DNA from: UBA4742 sp002403895
Lineage (GTDB): Bacteria; Actinomycetota; Acidimicrobiia; Acidimicrobiales; Acidimicrobilacustridaceae
Assembly (NCBI GenBank): GCA_036823295.1
Contig: DAISGD010000020.1
Coordinates: 1 to 52,355 of the forward strand
Length of the DNA stretch: 52,355 nucleotides
Direction: 5' to 3'
How positions within the stretch are numbered: position 1 is the first letter of the stretch; each line of letters opens with the position of its first letter. Of the stretch, positions 1-7,388 are shown one piece after another. The notes under the pieces are model-generated. The model was not told where the DNA came from. It was given only the letters and a program-made list of their open reading frames with translations, and did no database searches. The translations under genes and the position numbers were made by a program.

Positions 1-2
1 AC

Positions 3-992
3 CTCGAGGGGTACGGCTGCGCCGGGACGAGCGCGGTGGCCTACGGGCTGGCCTGTCTCGAGCTGGAAGCGGGGGATTCCGGTGCCCGCAGCTTCGTCTC
101 GGTCCAGGGATCGCTGGCCATGTTCCCCATCTGGAAGTTCGGGTCCGAGGAGCAGAAGCAGGAGTGGCTGCCCCGCATGGCGGCGGGCGAGGTCATCGGC
201 TGCTTCGGCCTCACCGAGCCCGATTCGGGCAGCGATCCTTCCAGCATGCGCACCCGGGCTCGGCGCGACGGCGAGGACTGGATCCTCAACGGCACCAAGA
301 TGTGGATCACCAACGGGGGCGTGGCCGACGTGGCCGTGGTCTGGGCCCGAGCCGAGGCCGACGACGGTGGGCCGGGGCCGATCCACGGCTTCATCGTCCC
401 CACCGATACCCCCGGCTTCGTGGCCAACGACATCCACCGCAAGCTGTCGTTGCGCGCCTCCATCACCTCGGAGCTCGTCCTCACCGACGTCCGCCTGCCG
501 GACTCCCTGCGCCTGCCCGAGGTGTCGTCCATGCGCGGCCCGCTGTCGTGTCTCAACGAGGCCCGCTACGGCATCTTGTGGGGCGCGACCGGGGCCGCCC
601 GGGCCTGCTACGAGGCCGCGTTGGCCTATGCCCTCGAGCGCATCCAGTTCGGCAAGCCCATCGCCTCGTTCCAACTCACCCAACGCAAGCTGGTCGAGAT
701 GATGGTGCGGGTCAACAAGGCCGGACTGGTGTCGCTCCATCTCGGCCGCATGAAGGACGAGGGCAGGCTCTCGTCGGCCCAGGTCAGCTTCGGAAAGATG
801 GACAACGTGCGCGAGGCGCTGTGGGTCGCTCGCGAAGCGCGCTCGGTGCTCGGCGCCAACGGCATCACCCTCGACTACCCGGTGATCCGCCACATGAACA
901 ACCTCGAGTCGGTCTACACCTACGAGGGCACCAACGAGATCCACCAACTGGTGTTGGGCCAGGCCATCACCGGCATCTCCGCCTTCTCCTGA
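3..992 (+). CDS. gcdH: glutaryl-CoA dehydrogenase, 5' end outside window
   Basis: Flavin-dependent acyl-CoA dehydrogenase that oxidises and decarboxylates glutaryl-CoA to crotonyl-CoA in lysine/tryptophan/aromatic breakdown. The reading frame is open from base 3, so the N-terminus (roughly 60 residues of a ~390-residue family) lies upstream. Visible family features are YGCAGTSAVAYG, ARSFVSVQGSLAM (typical of the GcdH branch), the FAD/substrate loop GLTEPDSGSDPSSM, KMWITNG, and the C-terminal TYEGTNEIHQLVLGQAITGI segment, whose Glu in YEGT corresponds to the catalytic base of GCDH. A GTG at 36 is in frame but internal to the conserved domain and is not the start. A GC-rich hairpin follows at 1031-1048. 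The glutaryl-CoA assignment rests on recalled motif similarity, so another short-chain acyl-CoA substrate is possible. Confidence 0.88.
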   Translation, partial: LEGYGCAGTSAVAYGLACLELEAGDSGARSFVSVQGSLAMFPIWKFGSEEQKQEWLPRMAAGEVIGCFGLTEPDSGSDPSSMRTRARRDGEDWILNGTKMWITNGGVADVAVVWARAEADDGGPGPIHGFIVPTDTPGFVANDIHRKLSLRASITSELVLTDVRLPDSLRLPEVSSMRGPLSCLNEARYGILWGATGAARACYEAALAYALERIQFGKPIASFQLTQRKLVEMMVRVNKAGLVSLHLGRMKDEGRLSSAQVSFGKMDNVREALWVAREARSVLGANGITLDYPVIRHMNNLESVYTYEGTNEIHQLVLGQAITGISAFS

Positions 993-1030
993 GCGCCCCA
1001 CCACGTCCCTCACCCCCGAGGGTTATGGGA

Positions 1031-1048
1031 GTGGGCCATTCGGCCCAC
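1031..1048 (+). terminator. possible gcdH terminator hairpin
   Basis: GTGGGCC and GGCCCAC form a perfect 7-bp stem around ATTC, 39 nt after the gcdH stop. There is no U-tract, so this is a weak terminator call. Confidence 0.35.
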
Positions 1049-1050
1049 AC

Positions 1051-1085
1051 GTAGGTCTAAAGACCTACCCATACCCTGCCGATAA
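1051..1085 (+). promoter_or_regulatory. sigma-28 (FliA)-like promoter with palindromic upstream half
   Basis: TAAA at 1058-1061 is followed after 16 nt by GCCGATAA at 1078-1085, close to the FliA consensus TAAA-N15-GCCGATAA. The -35 part sits in a perfect 18-bp palindrome at 1051-1068 (arms GTAGGTCT/AGACCTAC, centre AA). The start codon of the next gene is at 1093, which leaves almost no leader. Confidence 0.5.
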
Positions 1086-1092
1086 ATGCGCG

Positions 1093-1569
1093 ATGAGCAG
1101 CACTCCGATGGCGCCGCAGGGACTCGACGAGGTACTCGCCGCGCTCCCCGACGACGTCGCCATCGGATGGCGGGGCGGGGCCCGCCTGGTCGTCAGCCCG
1201 ACCGGAGCGTTCGTCCTGGTGGCGGACGAGAGCGACCTCAGCGCCGCGGCTGACCTCGCCCACAGCCTGGCCGGCCGCACCCGCAGCGCTCTCGCCCGCC
1301 ATCTCAGCTGGGTGCCGTTCATCGATGCCGCCGTGGTGAGCGCACACCGCGCTCACGCCAACCTGCCCGCGGTCGTGGTGGCTCCCGATCTGGTGGCGGA
1401 GCTGGTGGTGCAGGGCCCACCGGTGATCGACGGGCCCGCCATCACCGTGGTGCGGGCTCTGCTGGCGGCCGGAAGTCTCCTCGGTTGGAAGGAGGGATCG
1501 GGCCAGGACGCTGTCAAGATCGACCTGTGCGACTCGATGCCTCCGGCGCCGATCACGGCGCTCCCCTAA
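1093..1569 (+). CDS. hypothetical protein, 158 aa
   Basis: I do not recognise this protein. It is soluble, alanine/valine-rich, without signal peptide, membrane segment or cysteine cluster. It begins MSSTPMAPQGLDEVLAAL and contains GGARLVVSPTGAFVLVADE, which reads like a beta hairpin with some resemblance to the start of a NERD/nuclease-like fold, but I see no catalytic residues to support that. The ATG is chosen because it lies 7 nt after the GCCGATAA box of a sigma-28-like promoter. No Shine-Dalgarno is visible. Its 3' end overlaps the most likely start of the downstream hydrolase gene. Confidence 0.6.
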   Translation: MSSTPMAPQGLDEVLAALPDDVAIGWRGGARLVVSPTGAFVLVADESDLSAAADLAHSLAGRTRSALARHLSWVPFIDAAVVSAHRAHANLPAVVVAPDLVAELVVQGPPVIDGPAITVVRALLAAGSLLGWKEGSGQDAVKIDLCDSMPPAPITALP

Positions 1570-2483
1570 CCGACCCGTCCCTCTCGCCGCCGACGCAGGC
1601 CGTCGAGAGCACGGACGGAGTCCTCCTCACCGTCCACGACCTTGGCGGCCCGGGGCCCGATCCCATCGGTGCGCGGCGACGGCCGATCCTGTTGACCCAC
1701 GCCACCGGCTTCCACGGCCTGGTGTGGGCTCCGGTGGCCCGACACCTCGCCGGCTTCCATGCCTGGGCCCCCGATCTGCGAGGCCACGGCGCGTCCCCGA
1801 CGCCGACCGATCGGGGCATGGACTGGGATGGCTTCGCCGACGATGTCCTGGCCGTGGTCGACGCCCTACGGGAGCGGAGCCTGGTCGAGGGTGAGCTGGT
1901 CGCCGCCGGACATTCCAAGGGGGGCGCAGCCTTGCTCCTGGCCGAGCAGCGCCGCCCCGGCACCTTCGCCGCCCTCTATTGCTATGAGCCGGTCGTTTTC
2001 CCGCCGGATCTCGCGAGTGCCGATGGGGCGCGTGCTCCCGAGGGGCCCAACCCGCTGGCGGCGGGGGCCCGGCGCCGGCGGCCCACGTTCGACTCCCGGG
2101 ACCAGGCGTTCGACCACTACGCGTCGAAGCCGCTGTTCTCGGTGGTGGACCCCGAAGCCCTGCGGGCCTACGTCGACCATGGATTCGTCGATCGTCCCGG
2201 CGGCGGCGTCGAGCTCGCCTGTCGGCCCGAGATCGAGGCGCAGGTCTTCGAGATGGCATCGACCCATCAGGCGTTCGCCCACCTGGGCGAGGTGACCTGC
2301 CCGGTCACCATTGCCACCGGTGCTGGTGGCGACTTCGGGCCGGCCGACTTCGCCGAACAGATCGCCGACGCCCTGCCCAACGGCCGCCTGGCCCGCTATC
2401 CGGACCTCGGCCATTTCGGCCCGCTGGAGGCACCTGCCCGCATCGCAGCGGGCATCGCGGAGGCTGTCACACCCCCGGCGTAG
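1527..2483 (+). CDS. alpha/beta-fold hydrolase
   Basis: Serine hydrolase of the alpha/beta fold. Visible features are the oxyanion-hole strand HATGFHG near residue 58, the DLRGHGAS loop, the nucleophile elbow GHSKG (Ser about 130), and a late DLGHFGPLE segment that supplies the catalytic His. The length of ~318 aa fits the family. The start is uncertain: GTG at 1527 is the last start codon before the conserved domain and overlaps the upstream gene by 43 nt; an ATG at 1485 is also in frame. The substrate cannot be told. The ESTDGVLLTVHDLGG opening resembles ester- or epoxide-type hydrolases acting on small organic molecules. Confidence 0.82.
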   Translation: MRLDASGADHGAPLTDPSLSPPTQAVESTDGVLLTVHDLGGPGPDPIGARRRPILLTHATGFHGLVWAPVARHLAGFHAWAPDLRGHGASPTPTDRGMDWDGFADDVLAVVDALRERSLVEGELVAAGHSKGGAALLLAEQRRPGTFAALYCYEPVVFPPDLASADGARAPEGPNPLAAGARRRRPTFDSRDQAFDHYASKPLFSVVDPEALRAYVDHGFVDRPGGGVELACRPEIEAQVFEMASTHQAFAHLGEVTCPVTIATGAGGDFGPADFAEQIADALPNGRLARYPDLGHFGPLEAPARIAAGIAEAVTPPA

Positions 2484-2486
2484 CCT
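2481..2486 (+). promoter_or_regulatory. -10 box TAGCCT of the RecB-type nuclease gene
   Basis: TAGCCT ends 7 nt before the ATG at 2494, which predicts transcription from or next to the start codon (leaderless). It overlaps the stop codon of the hydrolase gene. Confidence 0.5.
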
Positions 2487-2493
2487 TGGGCTC

Positions 2494-3312
2494 ATGGCCC
2501 TCGAGCTCCCCGCCAGCTTGTCCCCGTCGAAGGTCTCCACCTTTACCGACTGCGCCCTGGCGTTCCGGTTCTCGTCCATCGATCGAGTGCCCGAACCTCC
2601 CTCGGTGCCGGCCACGAAAGGCACGCTGGTCCACGCCGCCCTCGAGCGGCTCTTCGACCTCCCCGCTCCCAACCGCACCCTCCCCGCCGCTCTGACCGCC
2701 CTCGACCAGGCGATGGACGCGCTACGGGTCGAGCCCGACTTCACCGGGTTGACGCTCGATGCCGAGGCCGAGGGCCGCTTCCTCGATGACGCCGAGCAAC
2801 TGGTTCGCCGCTACTTCGACCTCGAGGACCCGACCACCATCACCCCCATCGGTCTGGAGCTGAAGCTCGAAGCGTCGGTGGGCAACCTGCGACTGCGGGG
2901 CATCATCGACCGGCTCGAGCTCGACGAGCAGGGGGGCCTGGTGGTCACCGACTACAAGACGGGCCGGGTCCCCCACCAGAACCACGAGCAGGGCAAGTTG
3001 GGCGGCGTCCACTTCTACGCCCTGTTGTGCGAGCGGCTGTTCGGCCAGCGCCCCGCCCGGGTGCAACTGCTGTACCTGGCCGAGCCACTGGCCATCATCA
3101 CCACCCCCACCGAGCAGTCCATCCGGGGGCTCGAGCGCAAGGTCACCGCCATCTGGAAGGCGGTCGAACGGGCCTGCGAGACTGAGGACTTCCGCCCCAA
3201 GCCCTCCAAGCTCTGCGACTGGTGTGCCTTCCAGGCCTACTGCCCAGCATTCGGCGGCAATCCCGACGACGCACGGACGGCCGCTGTCGATCTCGTAGCA
3301 TCGGTGGGGTGA
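2494..3312 (+). CDS. RecB-family PD-(D/E)XK exonuclease with Fe-S cysteines
   Basis: Stand-alone RecB/Cas4-type nuclease domain protein of 272 aa. The catalytic core is visible: GTLVHAALE (His47), GIIDRLE (Asp139) and VTDYKTG (Asp153, Lys155). Cys20 with Cys241, Cys244 and Cys250 (SKLCDWCAFQAYC) gives the four-cysteine arrangement of a 4Fe-4S cluster seen in AddB/Cas4-type nucleases. There is no helicase domain and no cas gene nearby, so a repair or DNA-processing role is more likely than CRISPR adaptation; this is inference. The ATG at 2494 follows a TAGCCT box, and the ORF extension upstream to 2311 is out of frame with the hydrolase and lacks conserved sequence. Its TGA overlaps the GTG of the PAP2 gene. 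Confidence 0.88.
   Translation: MALELPASLSPSKVSTFTDCALAFRFSSIDRVPEPPSVPATKGTLVHAALERLFDLPAPNRTLPAALTALDQAMDALRVEPDFTGLTLDAEAEGRFLDDAEQLVRRYFDLEDPTTITPIGLELKLEASVGNLRLRGIIDRLELDEQGGLVVTDYKTGRVPHQNHEQGKLGGVHFYALLCERLFGQRPARVQLLYLAEPLAIITTPTEQSIRGLERKVTAIWKAVERACETEDFRPKPSKLCDWCAFQAYCPAFGGNPDDARTAAVDLVASVG
3296..3301 (+). promoter_or_regulatory. -10 box TAGCAT of the PAP2 gene
   Basis: TAGCAT lies 7 nt before the GTG at 3309 and inside the end of the nuclease gene. PAP2 may therefore have its own leaderless transcript in addition to translational coupling. Confidence 0.4.
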
Positions 3313-4004
3313 CCGACTCCGCGCAGCCGCGACCCGACGAGTTCCAACCGCCGGAGTCGCCTCCGGCCGCCATACCGATGCTCGGTGAGGCCGTGGAGGC
3401 CATCGAGGCCCTGCTGCCCCACCCGGTGGAGTCGATCGACGAGGCCGGGCCCCACACCATCGCTCCACCCCACGAGCGCTCGGCGGTGGACCGCTTCGAC
3501 CAGGCCGTCGACCACGCCTTCGACCGGCTGCGGGGCAATCCTGTCGCCGACCGGTTGTTCTACGCGGCAACCGAGCTCGGCGACTTCGGGCTCATCTGGG
3601 TGCTCCTCGGCGCCACCCATGCGCTGCGCTCCGACCGCGACGTCGCGGTGGCCGCCCGCTTGGCCGCCACCCTCGGCGTCGAATCGGTGCTAGTGAACGG
3701 CGTGATCAAGTCGTTCTTCAAGCGGGAGCGGCCCGTCTCCCAGGAGCCCCGTCCCTACAACATGCGTATGCCGAGGACGACGAGCTTCCCCAGCGGTCAT
3801 TCCAGCACGGCGGTGGTGGCCTGCATCTTGTTGTCCGAGGCCAACCCGTCGCTCGCTCCCGCGTACTGGACGGTGGCGGCGGTGGTGGCCAGCAGCCGGG
3901 TCTACGTGAAGATCCACCACGCCAGCGATGTGGTCGGAGGCGTGGCGACCGGTCTCGTCATCGGGTTGACGGCCCGCACCCTGTGGCGCCGCCTCGCCCG
4001 CTGA
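3309..4004 (+). CDS. PAP2-family membrane phosphatase
   Basis: Type 2 phosphatidic acid phosphatase-like membrane enzyme, 231 aa. All three signature motifs are present: KSFFKRERP (K-x6-RP, from Lys134), PSGH (161-164), and SR-x5-H-x3-D with Arg197, His203 and Asp207. Hydrophobic segments flank the motifs, so the active site is probably extracytoplasmic. Likely substrates are lipid phosphates such as phosphatidate or polyprenyl pyrophosphate. The start is the GTG that overlaps the nuclease stop (GTGA); the upstream extension to 3222 lies in the nuclease gene. The N-terminal ~60 residues are Pro/Glu-rich and not conserved with the domain. Confidence 0.9.
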   Translation: MTDSAQPRPDEFQPPESPPAAIPMLGEAVEAIEALLPHPVESIDEAGPHTIAPPHERSAVDRFDQAVDHAFDRLRGNPVADRLFYAATELGDFGLIWVLLGATHALRSDRDVAVAARLAATLGVESVLVNGVIKSFFKRERPVSQEPRPYNMRMPRTTSFPSGHSSTAVVACILLSEANPSLAPAYWTVAAVVASSRVYVKIHHASDVVGGVATGLVIGLTARTLWRRLAR

Positions 4005-4177
4005 CCTGATCAGGCCGCGAACTCGTGCCGCGTCAGCCAATGTTTACGATGTCCCAGAGCTGGGTTTGGGAGGCACCCAGTACGGCCTCTTCCAGCGCGC
4101 GTTCTGGGCGCACCGTCTGCTCGGGTTGGCGTGTCAGCGACGGGCGCGGAACGGCCGATATGGACGCGTTTGCGGGC

Positions 4178-4510
4178 TCACCGCGCGGTCACGCGGTACG
4201 AAAGGTGTGTGACTCCGGGAGCTGCTACGACTTGGAGGCATTCGAGTTCGATGGGTTCGGGACCGAGGTGGTCGAGCAGTCGTACGCCGCTGCCGAGCAA
4301 GACGGGGATCTGGTGGATGTGAATTTCGTCCAGGAGCCCGGCGCGCAGGCACTGCTGAAACTGCTCGTAGAACCTGCTCGGGGTGTCGCCGTCCGTGAAC
4401 CAGTCGAAGAGGCGGGAGCCGTGAGTTCCCAGGGGTTGTTGGAGGCTGTCGTCGGGTCCCGCGATGAATCCATCAACGGATGTCGCGAGTGCGGTCAGGA
4501 CTTTTCCCAT
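4178..4510 (-). pseudogene. RibD C-terminal/DHFR-like reductase with internal deletion
   Basis: The N-terminus (MGKVLTALATSVDGFIAGPD, then RLFDWFTDGDTPSRFYEQF) and the C-terminus (QQCLRAGLLDEIHIHQIPVLLGSGVRLLDHLG, THLSYRV) are those of dihydrofolate-reductase-like RibD_C proteins common in actinobacteria. In intact relatives roughly 80 residues lie between YEQF and QQCLRAG, including the central strand with the (V/I)x(G)RRTY-type segment. Here the two parts are joined in frame, which leaves a 110-aa product. The surrounding 4.0-4.7 kb is less GC-rich than its neighbours and otherwise non-coding, in keeping with decay. A functional short form cannot be excluded. Confidence 0.65.
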
Positions 4511-4686
4511 GTGGCTCCATACGCCACCGCTACCAAACCCAAGATGTCCGACGTGCGAGCAAGCCTCGAGCACTGAAGAGGACCGGACCCGGGAGTCGGC
4601 GCCCAGTGATCCCCCACACTGCCATGTGCGAGACCTGAGAGGACGCCACGGGGAATGGTTTCGGGCCTGCCGTGGTTTCCCTGACC

Positions 4687-5289
4687 ATGCCGCTCGAATT
4701 CGCCGTCACCTGGGACTACCGCTGTCCGTTCGCCCGCATCGCCCACGAGCACGTGCTCGAGGCGCTCCACGGCGGAGCGGACTGGGACGTGACCTTCGTT
4801 CCCTTCAGCCTCGGCCAGGTACACGTCGCCGAGGGCGAGCCCGATATCTGGGACACCCCCGAAGCCGACAGCGGGTTGCTGGCCCTGCAGGCCGGTGTGG
4901 TCGTGCGTGACCACTTCCCCGACCAGTTCCTCGCCGCCCACCGAGCCCTGTTCACCGCCCGCCACGTCGACGGCGCCGCCATCCGCGAACCCGACGTGGT
5001 CGCCACCATCCTCACCTCCGCCGGGGTGGACGCCGAGGCCGTACTGGCCGAGATCGCCACTGGCACCCCGCTCGAGACCGTGCGTAAGGAACATGAGGCC
5101 TGCGCGGCCAGCCATGACGTCTGGGGGGTTCCCACCTTCATCGCCGGCGATCGGGCCGCCTTCGTGCGCCTCATGGAGGTCCCCGACGGTGATGCCGCCC
5201 TGGCCCAGAGCACCGTCGAACGCCTCGTGGACATGCTCAAGGGGTGGCCGGAGCTGAACGAGTTCAAGCACACCAGCCTGTCCCGCTGA
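4687..5289 (+). CDS. DsbA-family (FrnE/HCCA isomerase-like) thioredoxin-fold protein
   Basis: Thioredoxin-fold protein of the DsbA/2-hydroxychromene-2-carboxylate isomerase group, 200 aa, cytoplasmic (no signal peptide). It opens with a beta strand and the active-site turn DYRCPFA, where the usual CxxC is reduced to a single Cys (C-x-x-A). A helical insert follows and then the conserved WGVPTFIAGD cis-Pro segment. A single-Cys site argues against disulfide exchange and favours a glutathione/mycothiol-linked isomerase or transferase role; this is inference. ATG 4687 is preferred over GTG 4672 because the fold begins directly after it. Confidence 0.8.
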   Translation: MPLEFAVTWDYRCPFARIAHEHVLEALHGGADWDVTFVPFSLGQVHVAEGEPDIWDTPEADSGLLALQAGVVVRDHFPDQFLAAHRALFTARHVDGAAIREPDVVATILTSAGVDAEAVLAEIATGTPLETVRKEHEACAASHDVWGVPTFIAGDRAAFVRLMEVPDGDAALAQSTVERLVDMLKGWPELNEFKHTSLSR

Positions 5290-5308
5290 TCCCGGCGCCC
5301 GGCTGACC

Positions 5309-5314
5309 TAGCCT
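5309..5314 (+). promoter_or_regulatory. -10 box TAGCCT of the wax ester synthase gene
   Basis: TAGCCT is 7 nt before the ATG at 5322; there is no Shine-Dalgarno between them. Confidence 0.5.
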
Positions 5315-5321
5315 GGCGCCG

Positions 5322-6779
5322 ATGGCGAAGCCGAAGCCTGACGACAAGCCCAAGCGTGCCAAGGAGACCGCGAGCGAGCCGGTGGACCGACTCGTCCATG
5401 CCGACCGGCGGATGAGCGATCTCGAAGCGCTGCTGTGGAACGTGGACAAGGACCCGTTCCTCAGCTCCAACTTCGGCAGCGTGACGCTCCTCGACCGCTC
5501 GCCGGACCTGGGCCGGTTCCGTCGCCGCATGCTGCGCGCCGTCCAGCGGGTGGACCGGCTCCATCAGCGCGTGGTCCCCGCCTTCGGTCGTCTCGCCCCA
5601 CCGGAATGGCGTGACGATCCTGAGTTCGACATCGACCGCCACGTCCGCCACCTGGCCCTGCCCAAGCCGGGCACCGACCGCCAGCTGTTCGACCTGGCCA
5701 CGATGTTCGTGCAGGACCCCCTCGATCGCACCCGGCCGCTGTGGGAGTTCGTGCTCGTCGACCGCCTGAAGGGCGGCCGCGCCGCGCTTATCCAGAAGAT
5801 GCACCACACCATCACCGACGGTGAGGGGGGCGTCCGCCTGTCCGAGCAGTTCATCGACATCGCCCGCGACGTCGCCGACATCGACGAGGTCACCCTTCCC
5901 ACCGCCGAACCGCCCCTGCACGGGTCGTTGCTGGACTCGGCGGCCGACACGGTGGGCCACGGCCTGCGCCGCACCATCGGGATCATGGAGCGGGCCATCG
6001 GCCTGGTCGGAGAATCGACGCGCCATCCCGACCAGCTGGGCTCTCGAGGGTTGGAGGCGTTCGCCGCCGGACAATCGCTGCTGCGCCAACTCAGCGTCAC
6101 TGACTCGCACCACTCGCCGCTGTGGACCGCGCCCAGCCTGGGTCGGCGCCTCGAGACGCTCGATGTCGACTTCGAAGACGCCCGGCGAGCGGCCAAGGCT
6201 CTCGGCGGGAGCCTCAACGACCTGTTCGTGGCGGCGGCCGCGGCGGGCGCCGGTGCCTATCACCGTGAGCTGGGGGCCGACGTCGACGAGATGCGTATCG
6301 CCATGCCGGTGAGCACGCGCCACGACGGATCGGCGGGCGGGAACCAGTTCGTGCCGACCCGGGTCCTGGTGCCCACGGGCGACCTCGACCCGCTCACCCG
6401 CTTCGAGCGGGTGCACGAGGTGCTCGGCCAGACCAAGCAGGAACGGGCTATCGGGCTGATGGGTGGCTTCGCCGGGGTGGCCAACCTGTTACCGACCTCG
6501 GCCCTGGTTCGCATCGCCCGCCAGCAGGCCGAAACCGTCGACTTCGCCACCTCGAACCTGCGGGCAGCCCCGTTCGAGTTGTACATCGCCGGGGCGCGCA
6601 TCGACGCGACGTACCCGATCGGCCCGCTGGCCGGCACCGGGTTCAACCTGACACTGATGTCCTATGCCGGGACGCTCAACGTCGGTCTCCACGCCGACAC
6701 GGGCATGGTCACCGATACCGAGTTGCTGCGCGACCTCATTGCTGAGGGTTTCGCGGAACTCATTGCGGCCGGCAGCTGA
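5322..6779 (+). CDS. wax ester synthase/diacylglycerol acyltransferase (WS/DGAT)
   Basis: Bifunctional acyltransferase that transfers fatty acyl-CoA to diacylglycerol or fatty alcohol, making storage triacylglycerol or wax ester at the membrane. The catalytic HHxxxDG motif is present as HHTITDG (His161, His162, Asp166). Other family segments seen are SDLEALLW near residue 32, DRTRPLWEF near 135, a PVSTRHDG segment and the late NLRAAPFELYIAGARI region. Length 485 aa is normal. An initial run of Lys/Asp (MAKPKPDDKPKRAK) is unusual but short. It stands alone as a single gene with its own -10 box. Confidence 0.92.
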   Translation: MAKPKPDDKPKRAKETASEPVDRLVHADRRMSDLEALLWNVDKDPFLSSNFGSVTLLDRSPDLGRFRRRMLRAVQRVDRLHQRVVPAFGRLAPPEWRDDPEFDIDRHVRHLALPKPGTDRQLFDLATMFVQDPLDRTRPLWEFVLVDRLKGGRAALIQKMHHTITDGEGGVRLSEQFIDIARDVADIDEVTLPTAEPPLHGSLLDSAADTVGHGLRRTIGIMERAIGLVGESTRHPDQLGSRGLEAFAAGQSLLRQLSVTDSHHSPLWTAPSLGRRLETLDVDFEDARRAAKALGGSLNDLFVAAAAAGAGAYHRELGADVDEMRIAMPVSTRHDGSAGGNQFVPTRVLVPTGDLDPLTRFERVHEVLGQTKQERAIGLMGGFAGVANLLPTSALVRIARQQAETVDFATSNLRAAPFELYIAGARIDATYPIGPLAGTGFNLTLMSYAGTLNVGLHADTGMVTDTELLRDLIAEGFAELIAAGS

Positions 6780-6846
6780 AGGCCGCGGCCCCGCGTACAG
6801 GGGGCCAACCAACCGGCGGTCACTCAGCGAGCGACGCCGGGAACGA

Positions 6847-7041
6847 TCAGTTGGCGGCAGCCCCGGCGCCATCGAGTTCGGTGACGGGCAGCTCGGTGGT
6901 GGAGAGGATCATCCGCACATCGAGGAGCAGGTCAGCGACCTCATCGGTGGACACGAGCGCGCGGTGGGTCATGTCGCCAAGACCCCGATCAATGATGGCC
7001 AGAGCCTCAGTGATCAGTTCCAACTCGTGCGTCTCGGTCAT
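6847..7041 (-). CDS. small hypothetical protein, 64 aa
   Basis: Short acidic, leucine-rich protein (MTETHELELITEALAIIDRG...), predicted mainly helical, without membrane segment. A good Shine-Dalgarno (GGAGAGGT) precedes the ATG on the minus strand at about 7045-7053, and this is the main reason to accept it as a gene. It stands between the wax ester synthase (convergent) and an LLM oxidoreductase (divergent). I do not recognise the family. Confidence 0.55.
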   Translation of the reverse strand: MTETHELELITEALAIIDRGLGDMTHRALVSTDEVADLLLDVRMILSTTELPVTELDGAGAAAN

Positions 7042-7388
7042 TACCTCTCCAATCGTGTGGGACTGGCTCGTACCCGCTTCAACGGAATCACACTCGTGGG
7101 TGTTCCATCTTCGTCGGCATTTCCTTGACCCAGTGTAGCTATGACCTGTGACGGGAAGGTTTCACCTTTGTGATCTTCTGTGTCGCCAGTCACCGACGAC
7201 CGGCCGGAGCCCGCTCCAGGCACAGGATCGGCGCCACGCGACGTCGCTCGACCCCCCGACCGCCCTCGCCTCGACCAGTGCACCATTCGATCCTCCAACG
7301 ACTCGGGCGGCACCTATTGAGCGCCGTCCGGGCCACGGCGCCGGCCAACGGCTGAGCGCGGCGCCCCGGAGCGGTAGGGTCGCCAGCC
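7042..7388. other. intergenic region between divergent genes
   Basis: This 347-bp stretch separates the 64-aa gene from the LLM gene. On the minus strand TACACT (plus 7132-7137 as AGTGTA) could be the -10 of the small gene with a leader of about 80 nt. The TAGGGT box for the LLM gene is at its right end. I see no conserved coding sequence or RNA motif in the rest; the 90-aa minus ORF here looks like chance. Confidence 0.4.
7375..7380 (+). promoter_or_regulatory. -10 box TAGGGT of LLM oxidoreductase gene
   Basis: TAGGGT lies 8 nt upstream of the ATG at 7389, without a Shine-Dalgarno. Confidence 0.45.

Noticed and set aside
2494..3312. RecB-type nuclease as a Cas4 protein
   Set aside because: No cas1, cas2 or CRISPR array in the window, and the neighbours are ordinary metabolic genes.
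4005..4014. CCTGATCAGG palindrome after the PAP2 gene
   Set aside because: Only 10 bp, no loop and no U-tract; not enough to call a terminator or operator.
4025..4576. 183-aa plus-strand ORF
   Set aside because: It is the antisense of the RibD_C/DHFR-like remnant; that strand carries the recognisable protein.
4716..6416. 566-codon open frame on the minus strand
   Set aside because: Antisense of the DsbA-fold and wax ester synthase genes, which have clear motifs; the antisense protein has none.
7041..7313. 90-aa minus-strand ORF upstream of the 64-aa gene
   Set aside because: No conserved sequence or ribosome site; it overlaps the start region of a better-supported gene and probably is leader DNA.
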